From: Gallionella sp.
GTDB taxonomy: Bacteria; Pseudomonadota; Gammaproteobacteria; Burkholderiales; Gallionellaceae
Assembly: GCA_028710525.1 (NCBI GenBank)
Contig: JAQTTY010000003.1
Span: forward strand, 1-64,000
Direction: 5' to 3'
DNA: 64,000 nt
Of this stretch, positions 27,835-35,101 are shown one piece after another. The notes under the pieces are model-generated. The model had not been told where the DNA came from and did not search any database. It saw only the letters and a program-made list of their open reading frames with translations. Both the position numbers and the translations under genes were made by a program. Each line of letters begins with the position of its first letter. The stretch's first letter is position 1.

Positions 27835-28104
27835 TTACTTACGAATCGCGAGGCGTTCGATCAATGTGCGATAGCTCGCATCGTTTTCGCGCTTGAGGTA
27901 ATCAAGCAGCTTACGACGACGGCTTACCAGACGCAGCAGGCCGCGACGGGAATGATGATCTTTGGCATTGTCTTTGAAATGCTCAGTCAAATAAGTGATA
28001 CGTGCGGTAATCAAAGCCACTTGAACTTCGGGGGAACCGGTATCGCTCTTTGCGCGTTGAAAGTCAGTAACGATTTGCGCTTTTTGCGCGGCTGTAATTG
28101 CCAT
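27835..28104 (-). CDS. rpsO: Small ribosomal subunit protein uS15
   Basis: Complete 89-residue S15, which binds 16S rRNA helices 20-22 and helps organise the platform of the small subunit. The conserved [12 protein letters not shown]-like start ([16 protein letters not shown]), [16 protein letters not shown] and the [13 protein letters not shown] end are all present. An AGGAG ribosome binding site precedes the ATG. A promoter candidate lies at 28134-28163, needed because truB is not directly upstream here. Confidence 0.97.
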   Translation of the reverse strand: MAITAAQKAQIVTDFQRAKSDTGSPEVQVALITARITYLTEHFKDNAKDHHSRRGLLRLVSRRRKLLDYLKRENDASYRTLIERLAIRK

Positions 28105-28133
28105 TGGTTTTACACTCCTAAAAAAAGTTGCGC

Positions 28134-28163
28134 ATTCTAACCCTGAATGCTATGAATACTCAA
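28134..28163 (-). promoter_or_regulatory. Candidate rpsO promoter
   Basis: On the minus strand TTGAGT (28158-28163) and TAGAAT (28134-28139) are 18 bp apart, about 30 bp before the rpsO start codon. It fits a separate promoter for rpsO-pnp now that the yjb cassette sits between truB and rpsO. Confidence 0.5.
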
Positions 28164-28265
28164 CTAAAAATTACTCTTTTGCTTAATAAATGCCCTATTA
28201 CGCCACAATGAAAACCGAGCAGGCTTTTCATTAAAGATTTATTAAAATCAGATGGTTGGTTTTAT

Positions 28266-28619
28266 TTATGAAAATTTATTCCAAACCATCAACAAAAACA
28301 CCAGTACCGAAGCGATACTCAACAAGAGCACCGCAGCAGCAGCACAATCTTTGGCAATCCTGACAAATTCCGCCTCATCAGGATGCAGTCCATCCAATGC
28401 ATGCTCTAGCGAAGTATTGAATAGCTCTGCTGCAAGTACTAATGTAACCATTATCACAAGCAGCGCTATCCAAACACCTTCGGGCCGCATCCACAAGGCA
28501 ACTCCCAGCACACATAGACCAAAGGCCAACTCAGTCCTAAAACTGGACTCCGTGCTGAAAGCGCAGGAGATTCCATTGCAGGCGTTCGCAAAGCGCTTTG
28601 CAAAAGCCTGATTTTTCAT
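28266..28619 (-). CDS. dgkA: Diacylglycerol kinase DgkA
   Basis: Small integral-membrane kinase of 117 residues from ATG 28617-28619, which phosphorylates diacylglycerol (or undecaprenol in some relatives) to phosphatidate. The family core AAELFNTSLEHALDGL and the following RIAKDCAAAAVLL helix are clear; three transmembrane helices are expected. The chosen ATG overlaps the stop of the fused YjbGH-PAP2 gene (ATGA), so translation is coupled; an ATG four codons upstream is possible. Its position next to a lipid phosphatase suggests a joint role in recycling lipid carriers or diacylglycerol released during polymer export. Confidence 0.93.
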   Translation of the reverse strand: MKNQAFAKRFANACNGISCAFSTESSFRTELAFGLCVLGVALWMRPEGVWIALLVIMVTLVLAAELFNTSLEHALDGLHPDEAEFVRIAKDCAAAAVLLLSIASVLVFLLMVWNKFS

Positions 28620-31600
28620 TGTAGATCCCATGAGGCGCTCATACCTGAAGGCGTAACCGAAATATGAGGAGCGTTGCTATACTTTTGTGAAGTTTTCCAG
28701 AATAAATCACCTATCCCGTAACCCAACAAACTACCAGCCACGGTATCTGATACCCAATGATTCCGACCACCAACGCGCGAAATATTGGTAATCGCTGCCA
28801 AGCCATACAACCAAGGTGCATCGTACTCCTCAGCAAATGGCGTCAGTACAGACCAAGCGACTATGGTGTGTCCAGATGGGAAACTATCCGTATTCTTCTT
28901 AGCTGAACCACCAAACGCATTGAAATTCCGATTGCCCACATTTGCTGCTGGGCGCGACCGACCGATCGCGTACTTCAACCCCATTACAGTTGCAAAAGAA
29001 GCCATTGCTGCCTCCGATGCCGCATAACCTGTTCTTGATAATCTAGGATCATCGCTACCCACCGCAATAAAAGCAGCTCCGGCTGCTTCTAACCATGGCA
29101 AGGCATTCCCTACGCTATTGAAATTTTTCAGCAAGCTACTATTTGCATGGTTCGTCGCAACTCTTTCCGCCTTCTTATCAAGTAGTCCGCTCGTAAATAT
29201 CAGCCCAGCCCCAACACTGGCACTTTCCAGCCAATCGGCCTTCCATGCAATTTTTCCAGCCTTGAGATAATCACGCTGTACTCTGGCAACGGGCCCCGTT
29301 TCCGGCAGTACCACATCCATGAGACTGTCAGTTTGCATCGGAGTTAAATCATTGAACTGAGCCAACGGATGGTTAGTTTCGGCAGCAGGGTTGATAACTC
29401 CAATAGCTGTATAACGACGAAATTCTGCTTCACTCAACTTACCGTCTATATATTCTTTGAGTACATCTAAATTCGGAAAGTCGTAAACAATCGCTGGCTC
29501 AGCATGCAATAGGTAAACAACCCTGATTTTCTGAGTGTTGGGCGGTGCCAGATTCAACATAGTCCGAGCCGCCACCCCCACTGCTTTACTAATTGGATGT
29601 ATGCGTTCATTGGAGAGATTCGCAGCTAAGGTTGTACCGTCAAAACTTAGCTTGATGTTACGAAAATCCAGCCCATACAGACTGGTATGTAGCTTCAAAG
29701 CATAATCTGTCTGCTCAGCAGTAGCCTCACTCGATGTCTGCTGCAATGCAGCGCGACTTGGAATATTAATGATTTGCGACTTGATCCCATTCGGTAGATT
29801 TTCAGGGATTGTATATGCCTCCTCTGGTGGGGCCGGCGCGTAACGCAATGCTCGCTCATCGCGCGCATTTGTTAAATCATACAACTGCACCGAACGCAAA
29901 AGCTTGGCACCTCCATCTCGGAGCAAGGGTTGCCACAATATATTAGCTACACCACCCACAGATTTAGTCAGCATCGCATCAAAGGGAATTTGAAAATAAA
30001 TACCCTTATCAAAACTACCCTCACCAAATTGCTTGGCAGAAACATTAGTCTTGGTGAAATATCCGCCCATTTTCACGCCGTTATCAAATACACGTGACAA
30101 GTCGATTGTTACCCCCTTGTCGCCAGCAAGATATTGCCCAGCACTCAGTTTGGCCAGAACGTTATTCCATCCCGTATATACATACCAAGTTGCATGACCA
30201 GTCAGTACCTGATATTTCTGCAAGGCCAACTTTTGCGAGAAATCACGCTGCTTCACTTCATTTATATCGACTCCTAGAGCATATTTCCCCTCTAATGGTC
30301 TATACATCCATTCTGCCCCGACGCCAGCAAACATAGACTCAATATATCCCCCATACATACTGACATAATGGTTGTCATTCAACTTATCCATATGTGTCAA
30401 TTGGAGGTTGGGCATCGTTAACTTTGAGGTGGTCACATATTTACGTACATTCGTTCTCACTCTAGGTAAGTTGCTGAATCCATTATAGGTAAACTTATTA
30501 TAGTTATCCAAAATGCCTAATTGGGCGCCACCTTGAAGCCAAGTGTTTTCGCTTAGACTGTACTTTGCATGTGCGGCTGGTGCTAGCTGAAAAAGCATGA
30601 AGCCATTTGGCCCCCCTAGGCTGTAGCTAAAATTCATACCCACGTCGGACTCAAATTGGGGCTTTGGATTACGGAACAGTGCTTGATTTGTAGCGGGAAT
30701 CTGCGGTGGCATAGCAAGCACCTCAGCAGTGAATTGACTAGGCGCAAGAAATTGCGTTCGTGCATTGACCCATGTGCTGCGGTCTACCACATGTTGAGCT
30801 ACAGAAATGCCGTGTTGTTTATAGATGAATCTGAACTGATTGATAAAAGAAGGTGCATCTCGATGCAGTACCGCAACGGCCCTATCCAGATAATCTTTCC
30901 AATAGACGACATCCGCATCATCGATAGTGACAAATAACTTATCTCCCTTCTGAACGATACTGTTCACATGCCAGTTAGTCTGACTCTCAAGGGTAAGGCC
31001 TGTCACTTGCCAATTAGGTGCAAGCGTGGGCCGTTCGGCAACAACTCGAATTCGCGGAACGTCATCTAATTTTGGTACCGACAAGTTGCTTAACGAAGAA
31101 TGCATGGTCATACCCACCATTGCAGTATTACCACGCTCTATTCCCGCCGAGATATCGAATGAGTTGGAAGCACGATAAACAAGCCCAAAATTCCAAGGAG
31201 ATTTAAGCGGAAAATTGTTAGCATCTGGCTCATGCTTATAATTATTGCCATTAAACTCAAGCTTCAGGGTCAAGGGGTCCCAGGCTGTCTGGTATTGCAA
31301 GCCACCAAACCAAGCAGCCCGACCTCTGAAATAATTGCTCATAGCGAAATTCCCCCCCTGCCCCACAGCCACCTGAGGTCGGGTATTGAACCTAGGCAAT
31401 AGGTAGCCAAATGGATTATTTACATTCGCCCTAGATCCTAGGTATCCCCAACCTAAACCTAGATCCCAGTCAAAATCCCCAGTTCGTTTATTTGCAACAA
31501 AATATTCCCCAGAAAATAGTCCTGTTCCAGCCAAATCACGAATGCCCATAGCGAGTTCAGGTTTATACGCAGACTCGTCCATTAAGTTAAATTTGATGTC

Positions 31601-32614
31601 TATACTTTTATCCTTGTTAGCCTGACCACCAAAGACGCCATTGCCATAAAGTCGATTACTCACACTGGTATATCTAAATTCTGCCTCCATCCATGCAAAA
31701 GGTTGAAATCCAATATTGTAATAAGTATAGGGGTAGGAGCGAGACAAATTGAAAGCAAAGTCACCTTCCTTGCGCATGCGGGCTGTAGGCGTTTGCAACA
31801 AACCGACCTCCCCCCAGTCATTGGCACTTACGAATGAATCCCTAGGAGCAGGTAGCGGATAATTTGGGGCCGGATTTATAGTGTCCACACTGAAGTCTGG
31901 AATTTTAGATAACGCCGGCGCTCCCAATTCAACAATGCTGCTAGCACCGTAGTTATCAGGTGCAGGACCTTGTGTAGCCAGAAAAGTAATTAGTTGCTTG
32001 GATAATGTATCCGGCCAGTCTCGCGAAGACGACAATATCCAAGCACCGGGAGCTGGCTCTGATTGATGTTCGCCGTTCCAATATGAAACGCCATAGCGAG
32101 CAGTCTTACCATCTGCTTGAGCAACATAAGCATAATCAACGTGTCCTGAAGCTTGACATTGGGCGATGTAATCGCGAGAAAATAGCCCAGCGGAATGAGT
32201 AACCTGACAAATTTTCCCCTCTGCAGTTACAACAGTGACGCTTTTAGGGCGCGCCGGCAAAATAACTTTGTCTTTGGCAGAGAGAATTGGATCGCTTTCT
32301 GGATGTGCGATTAACCAATCCTGATCTGCGGACGGCACTGGCACTCGCCCAGTAATAGGCAAGCCTTCTAACCAGTCGCTCAATCTAAGAGTAGCAGCAC
32401 GATCGGCCTCACTTAATGAATTTAGGTTTTCTAGTAGATGTCTACGCAGCTCGCGCTGCATGTTTTTTTCCGACTCTACCTCCCACATCAAACCCAATGG
32501 ATAAGAGCTTTCTACAACCTCTTGGTTAAATAGCCAATCGCTTAGACGCTCAGCTTGAGCTGATGCCGCTGATAGTAGGCAGACCATCAAAATTAGTATC
32601 TTTATTTGCATCAC
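28616..32614 (-). CDS. GfcC (YjbG)-YjbH-PAP2 fusion, exopolysaccharide outer-membrane protein
   Basis: A 1332-residue exported protein (signal peptide 1-21) that joins three units usually encoded separately or absent. Residues about 22-215 match GfcC/YjbG periplasmic capsule proteins (LPITGRVPV at 85-93, a beta-grasp-like block ending PAPGAWI near 187-193). Residues about 240-1100 are the YjbH/GfcD outer-membrane domain, rich in alternating aromatic beta strands. Residues about 1150-1310 form a complete PAP2 phosphatase: K-x6-RP (Lys1214, Arg1221), PSGH (1246-1249) and SR-x5-H-x3-D (Ser1279, His1286, Asp1290). The ATG overlaps the yjbF stop, and the stop overlaps dgkA. The phosphatase probably acts in the periplasm on a lipid phosphate; the substrate is unknown. 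Confidence 0.88.
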   Translation of the reverse strand: MMQIKILILMVCLLSAASAQAERLSDWLFNQEVVESSYPLGLMWEVESEKNMQRELRRHLLENLNSLSEADRAATLRLSDWLEGLPITGRVPVPSADQDWLIAHPESDPILSAKDKVILPARPKSVTVVTAEGKICQVTHSAGLFSRDYIAQCQASGHVDYAYVAQADGKTARYGVSYWNGEHQSEPAPGAWILSSSRDWPDTLSKQLITFLATQGPAPDNYGASSIVELGAPALSKIPDFSVDTINPAPNYPLPAPRDSFVSANDWGEVGLLQTPTARMRKEGDFAFNLSRSYPYTYYNIGFQPFAWMEAEFRYTSVSNRLYGNGVFGGQANKDKSIDIKFNLMDESAYKPELAMGIRDLAGTGLFSGEYFVANKRTGDFDWDLGLGWGYLGSRANVNNPFGYLLPRFNTRPQVAVGQGGNFAMSNYFRGRAAWFGGLQYQTAWDPLTLKLEFNGNNYKHEPDANNFPLKSPWNFGLVYRASNSFDISAGIERGNTAMVGMTMHSSLSNLSVPKLDDVPRIRVVAERPTLAPNWQVTGLTLESQTNWHVNSIVQKGDKLFVTIDDADVVYWKDYLDRAVAVLHRDAPSFINQFRFIYKQHGISVAQHVVDRSTWVNARTQFLAPSQFTAEVLAMPPQIPATNQALFRNPKPQFESDVGMNFSYSLGGPNGFMLFQLAPAAHAKYSLSENTWLQGGAQLGILDNYNKFTYNGFSNLPRVRTNVRKYVTTSKLTMPNLQLTHMDKLNDNHYVSMYGGYIESMFAGVGAEWMYRPLEGKYALGVDINEVKQRDFSQKLALQKYQVLTGHATWYVYTGWNNVLAKLSAGQYLAGDKGVTIDLSRVFDNGVKMGGYFTKTNVSAKQFGEGSFDKGIYFQIPFDAMLTKSVGGVANILWQPLLRDGGAKLLRSVQLYDLTNARDERALRYAPAPPEEAYTIPENLPNGIKSQIINIPSRAALQQTSSEATAEQTDYALKLHTSLYGLDFRNIKLSFDGTTLAANLSNERIHPISKAVGVAARTMLNLAPPNTQKIRVVYLLHAEPAIVYDFPNLDVLKEYIDGKLSEAEFRRYTAIGVINPAAETNHPLAQFNDLTPMQTDSLMDVVLPETGPVARVQRDYLKAGKIAWKADWLESASVGAGLIFTSGLLDKKAERVATNHANSSLLKNFNSVGNALPWLEAAGAAFIAVGSDDPRLSRTGYAASEAAMASFATVMGLKYAIGRSRPAANVGNRNFNAFGGSAKKNTDSFPSGHTIVAWSVLTPFAEEYDAPWLYGLAAITNISRVGGRNHWVSDTVAGSLLGYGIGDLFWKTSQKYSNAPHISVTPSGMSASWDLQ

Positions 32615-33255
32615 TGTAGATTTTCAGACCATCTTTGCCAGCTGAAACAAAATGTCGAAGAAAGGCATGTTTCCCCATAAACGACAGTTTGACTGCTTGT
32701 GTCATAAGCATATTTAGCAATCGGGAGTTGATTTGTTTTAGAAAGGTCACTCTCTTCAAACCAGATTAGTTTTTCAGGGGAAAGTCCGGCCAGATGGCTG
32801 TCAATTGGGGTTGAAATTCTACTTAATGCCAATTCGTCCTGTATGCCATAGTGATAACCTGGCTTCAAATCACGCTTACGCTTCCATCGGTACGTCGCGT
32901 TTCCTTTAACGAGAGCAGACCATGAGGGAGATTCTGGTATGACTACATTGCGCCACTCAGTTAACAAACCAATAGCACCCCCAAGACGTCCATCCTTAAA
33001 ACGCAAAGTTTCTCCGCTTGAGCCATACCAAACCTCGATACCATTCACTTTATATGCTTTAAGTAAATAGAACACTCTACCTTCACTGTTAATCCGCAGA
33101 TACTCGAATCTAGGATCAAAGTGATGGGCAGGTTGCTGTTGATTTAATTCAAATGCGCGCCCCATCATCTTGATAGATACTTTCTGAGAATCTGAGCAGG
33201 CAGAAAGTAATAGAATTGCCAAGACAATCCAAGTATTAATAAGATTCGTACGCAT
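32611..33255 (-). CDS. yjbF: YjbF/GfcB-family lipoprotein
   Basis: A 214-residue lipoprotein with lipobox LLSAC near residues 17-21, of the YjbF/GfcB group found in yjbEFGH exopolysaccharide and group 4 capsule operons. Typical features are GRAFELNQ after the lipidation site, the long beta-strand rich body (VNGIEVWYGSSGETLRFKDG) and WRNVVIP. The start is ATG 33253-33255; the codon before it is TTG. The stop overlaps the fusion gene start (ATGA). A terminator lies 27 bp upstream of the start, so its expression depends on read-through from yjbE or on another promoter. Confidence 0.85.
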   Translation of the reverse strand: MRTNLINTWIVLAILLLSACSDSQKVSIKMMGRAFELNQQQPAHHFDPRFEYLRINSEGRVFYLLKAYKVNGIEVWYGSSGETLRFKDGRLGGAIGLLTEWRNVVIPESPSWSALVKGNATYRWKRKRDLKPGYHYGIQDELALSRISTPIDSHLAGLSPEKLIWFEESDLSKTNQLPIAKYAYDTSSQTVVYGETCLSSTFCFSWQRWSENLQ

Positions 33256-33281
33256 CAACTAAGGTAGTTTGAAATGACATG

Positions 33282-33316
33282 AAAAAACCCAGTGGGGTTA
33301 TTGCCACACTGGGTTT
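33282..33316 (-). terminator. Terminator/attenuator between yjbE and yjbF
   Basis: AAACCCAGTG and CACTGGGTTT form a 10-bp perfect stem (33285-33294 with 33307-33316), followed on the minus strand by a T6 run. It starts 28 bp after the yjbE stop and ends 27 bp before the yjbF start, so most transcripts should stop after yjbE. Confidence 0.82.
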
Positions 33317-33343
33317 ATTTTAGATAAATAGCAAGAAATATGA

Positions 33344-33589
33344 CTATATAGTTCCAACCGTTCCAACAGTAACAGTGCTACCAGAACCATTACCTTGAGT
33401 AATAGTAATCACACCGGCAACCACAGCGACTCCGTAGGCAACGCCTCCGACTGTAAATCCAGTTACATTAGCATTTGCTTTTACTGCTTTTTGAGCCTCA
33501 GCTTTTACTTCCGCTGTAGTAGGCTCTGCAGCGCAAGCTACAGATGAAACAAACAACATAGAACACGCCAACAATGCTAACTTCTTCAT
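33344..33589 (-). CDS. yjbE: YjbE-like small secreted protein
   Basis: An 81-residue exported protein with a signal peptide (cleavage after SSVACA, near residue 20) and a mature part made of Ala/Lys helices followed by a Val/Gly/Thr-rich tail (TVGGVAYGVAVVAG, then GNGSGSTVTVGTVGT). Length and composition match the YjbE protein that opens yjbEFGH operons, though such low-complexity sequences diverge fast and the call rests on position as much as on sequence. It is read from a strong promoter at 33647-33675 and cut off by a terminator, suggesting much higher expression than the rest of the operon. Confidence 0.7.
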   Translation of the reverse strand: MKKLALLACSMLFVSSVACAAEPTTAEVKAEAQKAVKANANVTGFTVGGVAYGVAVVAGVITITQGNGSGSTVTVGTVGTI

Positions 33590-33646
33590 ACACTACCCCT
33601 TAATTAAGAAAAATAAATATCAAACAGCCCAATTTATAACGCCCGA

Positions 33647-33675
33647 ACAATAAACAATAAAGGAATTCATGTCAA
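33647..33675 (-). promoter_or_regulatory. Promoter of the yjb operon
   Basis: A consensus -35 TTGACA (33670-33675) and a -10 TATTGT (33647-33652) are separated by 17 bp on the minus strand, about 55 bp before the yjbE start. It is one of the best vegetative promoter matches in the window and lies between truB and yjbE. Confidence 0.68.
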
Positions 33676-33776
33676 TTATTTATCTTGCCATTCTAGCATT
33701 ACAGGATTTTGATATATCAATGTGATTACAAATTATATGGGCAAGAACATCCATTATTCACGTAATATCCACGCAT

Positions 33777-34727
33777 TCAGTCAAGTAGCACGCTTGAAAC
33801 AGAAACTAACTCAGCTTTTTGGGTCGCTGCTTGTTTTGCAATACCAGATAACAAGCGATCAGGTGCGAGACGGCGGCCTTGTAGCAGCCCCACCCCGACA
33901 AAACCTTGTGGCCCATACAGGCTCACCTTTCCATCCGGCAAGCCGGTATCCAAACCCAGACGTTGCCCCTGTGCCATACGTTTGACTTGAACTTCATCCA
34001 GTTGCAACTTAGGCATATCCGGCATTAGGCTGTCAATCGGCATCAGGCAAGCCATAAGCTCATCCTCGCTCATAGCCGCAAGCTGTTCCAAGGTATAGCC
34101 GCATTGCAAATCAAGATGGGCAATAGCAGTACGACGTAAGGCGGTGAGATGCCCACCGCAACCCAGTGCCGCACCGATATCTTCACCCAGCGTGCGGATA
34201 TAAGTTCCTTTGCTACACCTCACGCTAAGGTCTAACTTATTATCGGAATAACGATGCAACACCAGCTCATGGATGATGATGTCGCGTAATTCACGCTCTA
34301 TAGTGACACCGTCACGGATGTACTCATAAAGAGGTTTGCCCTCATGTTTGAGCGCGCTGTACATGGGTGGCAGTTGCTGTGACGCTCCGCGAAATCTTTC
34401 CAGTACAGCTTCTACCTGTTCCAACGTAGCTGTCACATCATGCGAGGACAGCACCTCGCCCTCCGCATCACCGGTAGCGGTGGTTTGCCCAAGTCGCACC
34501 GTGGTGCGATAGGTCTTATCCGCATCTAACAAAGTATTAGAAAATTTGGTCGCTTCACCAAAGCAGATGGGCAACAAGCCGGTAGCCAGAGGATCCAAAG
34601 TGCCGGTATGCCCGGCCTTTTCGGCCTGAAACAAACGCCGCACTTTTTGCAATGCAGTGTTTGAACTCAATTCCAGTGGTTTATCAAACAATAAAACGCC
34701 GTCTAAAGGACGGAAGGTACGCGCCAT
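33777..34727 (-). CDS. truB: tRNA pseudouridine(55) synthase TruB
   Basis: Makes pseudouridine 55 in the T-loop of tRNAs. The 316-residue protein has the catalytic Asp45 in GTLDPLATGLLP, the FDKP motif near 14-17, and the C-terminal PUA-like tail. It starts 5 bp after rbfA and ends the rimP-nusA-infB-rbfA-truB block. Usually rpsO follows; here the yjb cassette intervenes. No intrinsic terminator is visible after it. Confidence 0.97.
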   Translation of the reverse strand: MARTFRPLDGVLLFDKPLELSSNTALQKVRRLFQAEKAGHTGTLDPLATGLLPICFGEATKFSNTLLDADKTYRTTVRLGQTTATGDAEGEVLSSHDVTATLEQVEAVLERFRGASQQLPPMYSALKHEGKPLYEYIRDGVTIERELRDIIIHELVLHRYSDNKLDLSVRCSKGTYIRTLGEDIGAALGCGGHLTALRRTAIAHLDLQCGYTLEQLAAMSEDELMACLMPIDSLMPDMPKLQLDEVQVKRMAQGQRLGLDTGLPDGKVSLYGPQGFVGVGLLQGRRLAPDRLLSGIAKQAATQKAELVSVSSVLLD

Positions 34728-34732
34728 ATGGA

Positions 34733-35101
34733 CTACTCAGCGCTATCAGGCAGGTTCTTGTCGCTGGCAACGGCTTGATCGATAAGTTGCGACAACGTGC
34801 TGCCGCGCTCCACCGATGCGTCATAGACAAAATGTAGTTGCGGCATGATGCGTAACTTCAAGCTACGGGATAACTGCTTGCGCAAGAAACCGCTGGCTCT
34901 ATCCAAGCCTTCCTGAGCCTCGGCGTGTTTACCATCAAGTCGCGTGAAAAATATCTTGGCATGGGAGTAATCCCCAGCCACTTCCACTCCAGTGATGGTG
35001 ACCAAACGAACGCGCGGATCGTTGATCTCAAGGCGGATCAACTCTGCAACTTCACGTTGCATCTGCTGCCCCACCCTATCGGTACGTGCGTAATTAGCCA
35101 T
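34733..35101 (-). CDS. rbfA: 30S ribosome-binding factor RbfA
   Basis: A 122-residue KH-like factor needed for late 16S rRNA 5' end maturation and cold adaptation. The type II KH-fold signature (RVQQ-like [17 protein letters not shown], then [25 protein letters not shown]) is clear. Its ATG overlaps the last base of the infB stop (TAATG), indicating coupled translation. Normal length. Confidence 0.96.
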   Translation of the reverse strand: MANYARTDRVGQQMQREVAELIRLEINDPRVRLVTITGVEVAGDYSHAKIFFTRLDGKHAEAQEGLDRASGFLRKQLSRSLKLRIMPQLHFVYDASVERGSTLSQLIDQAVASDKNLPDSAE

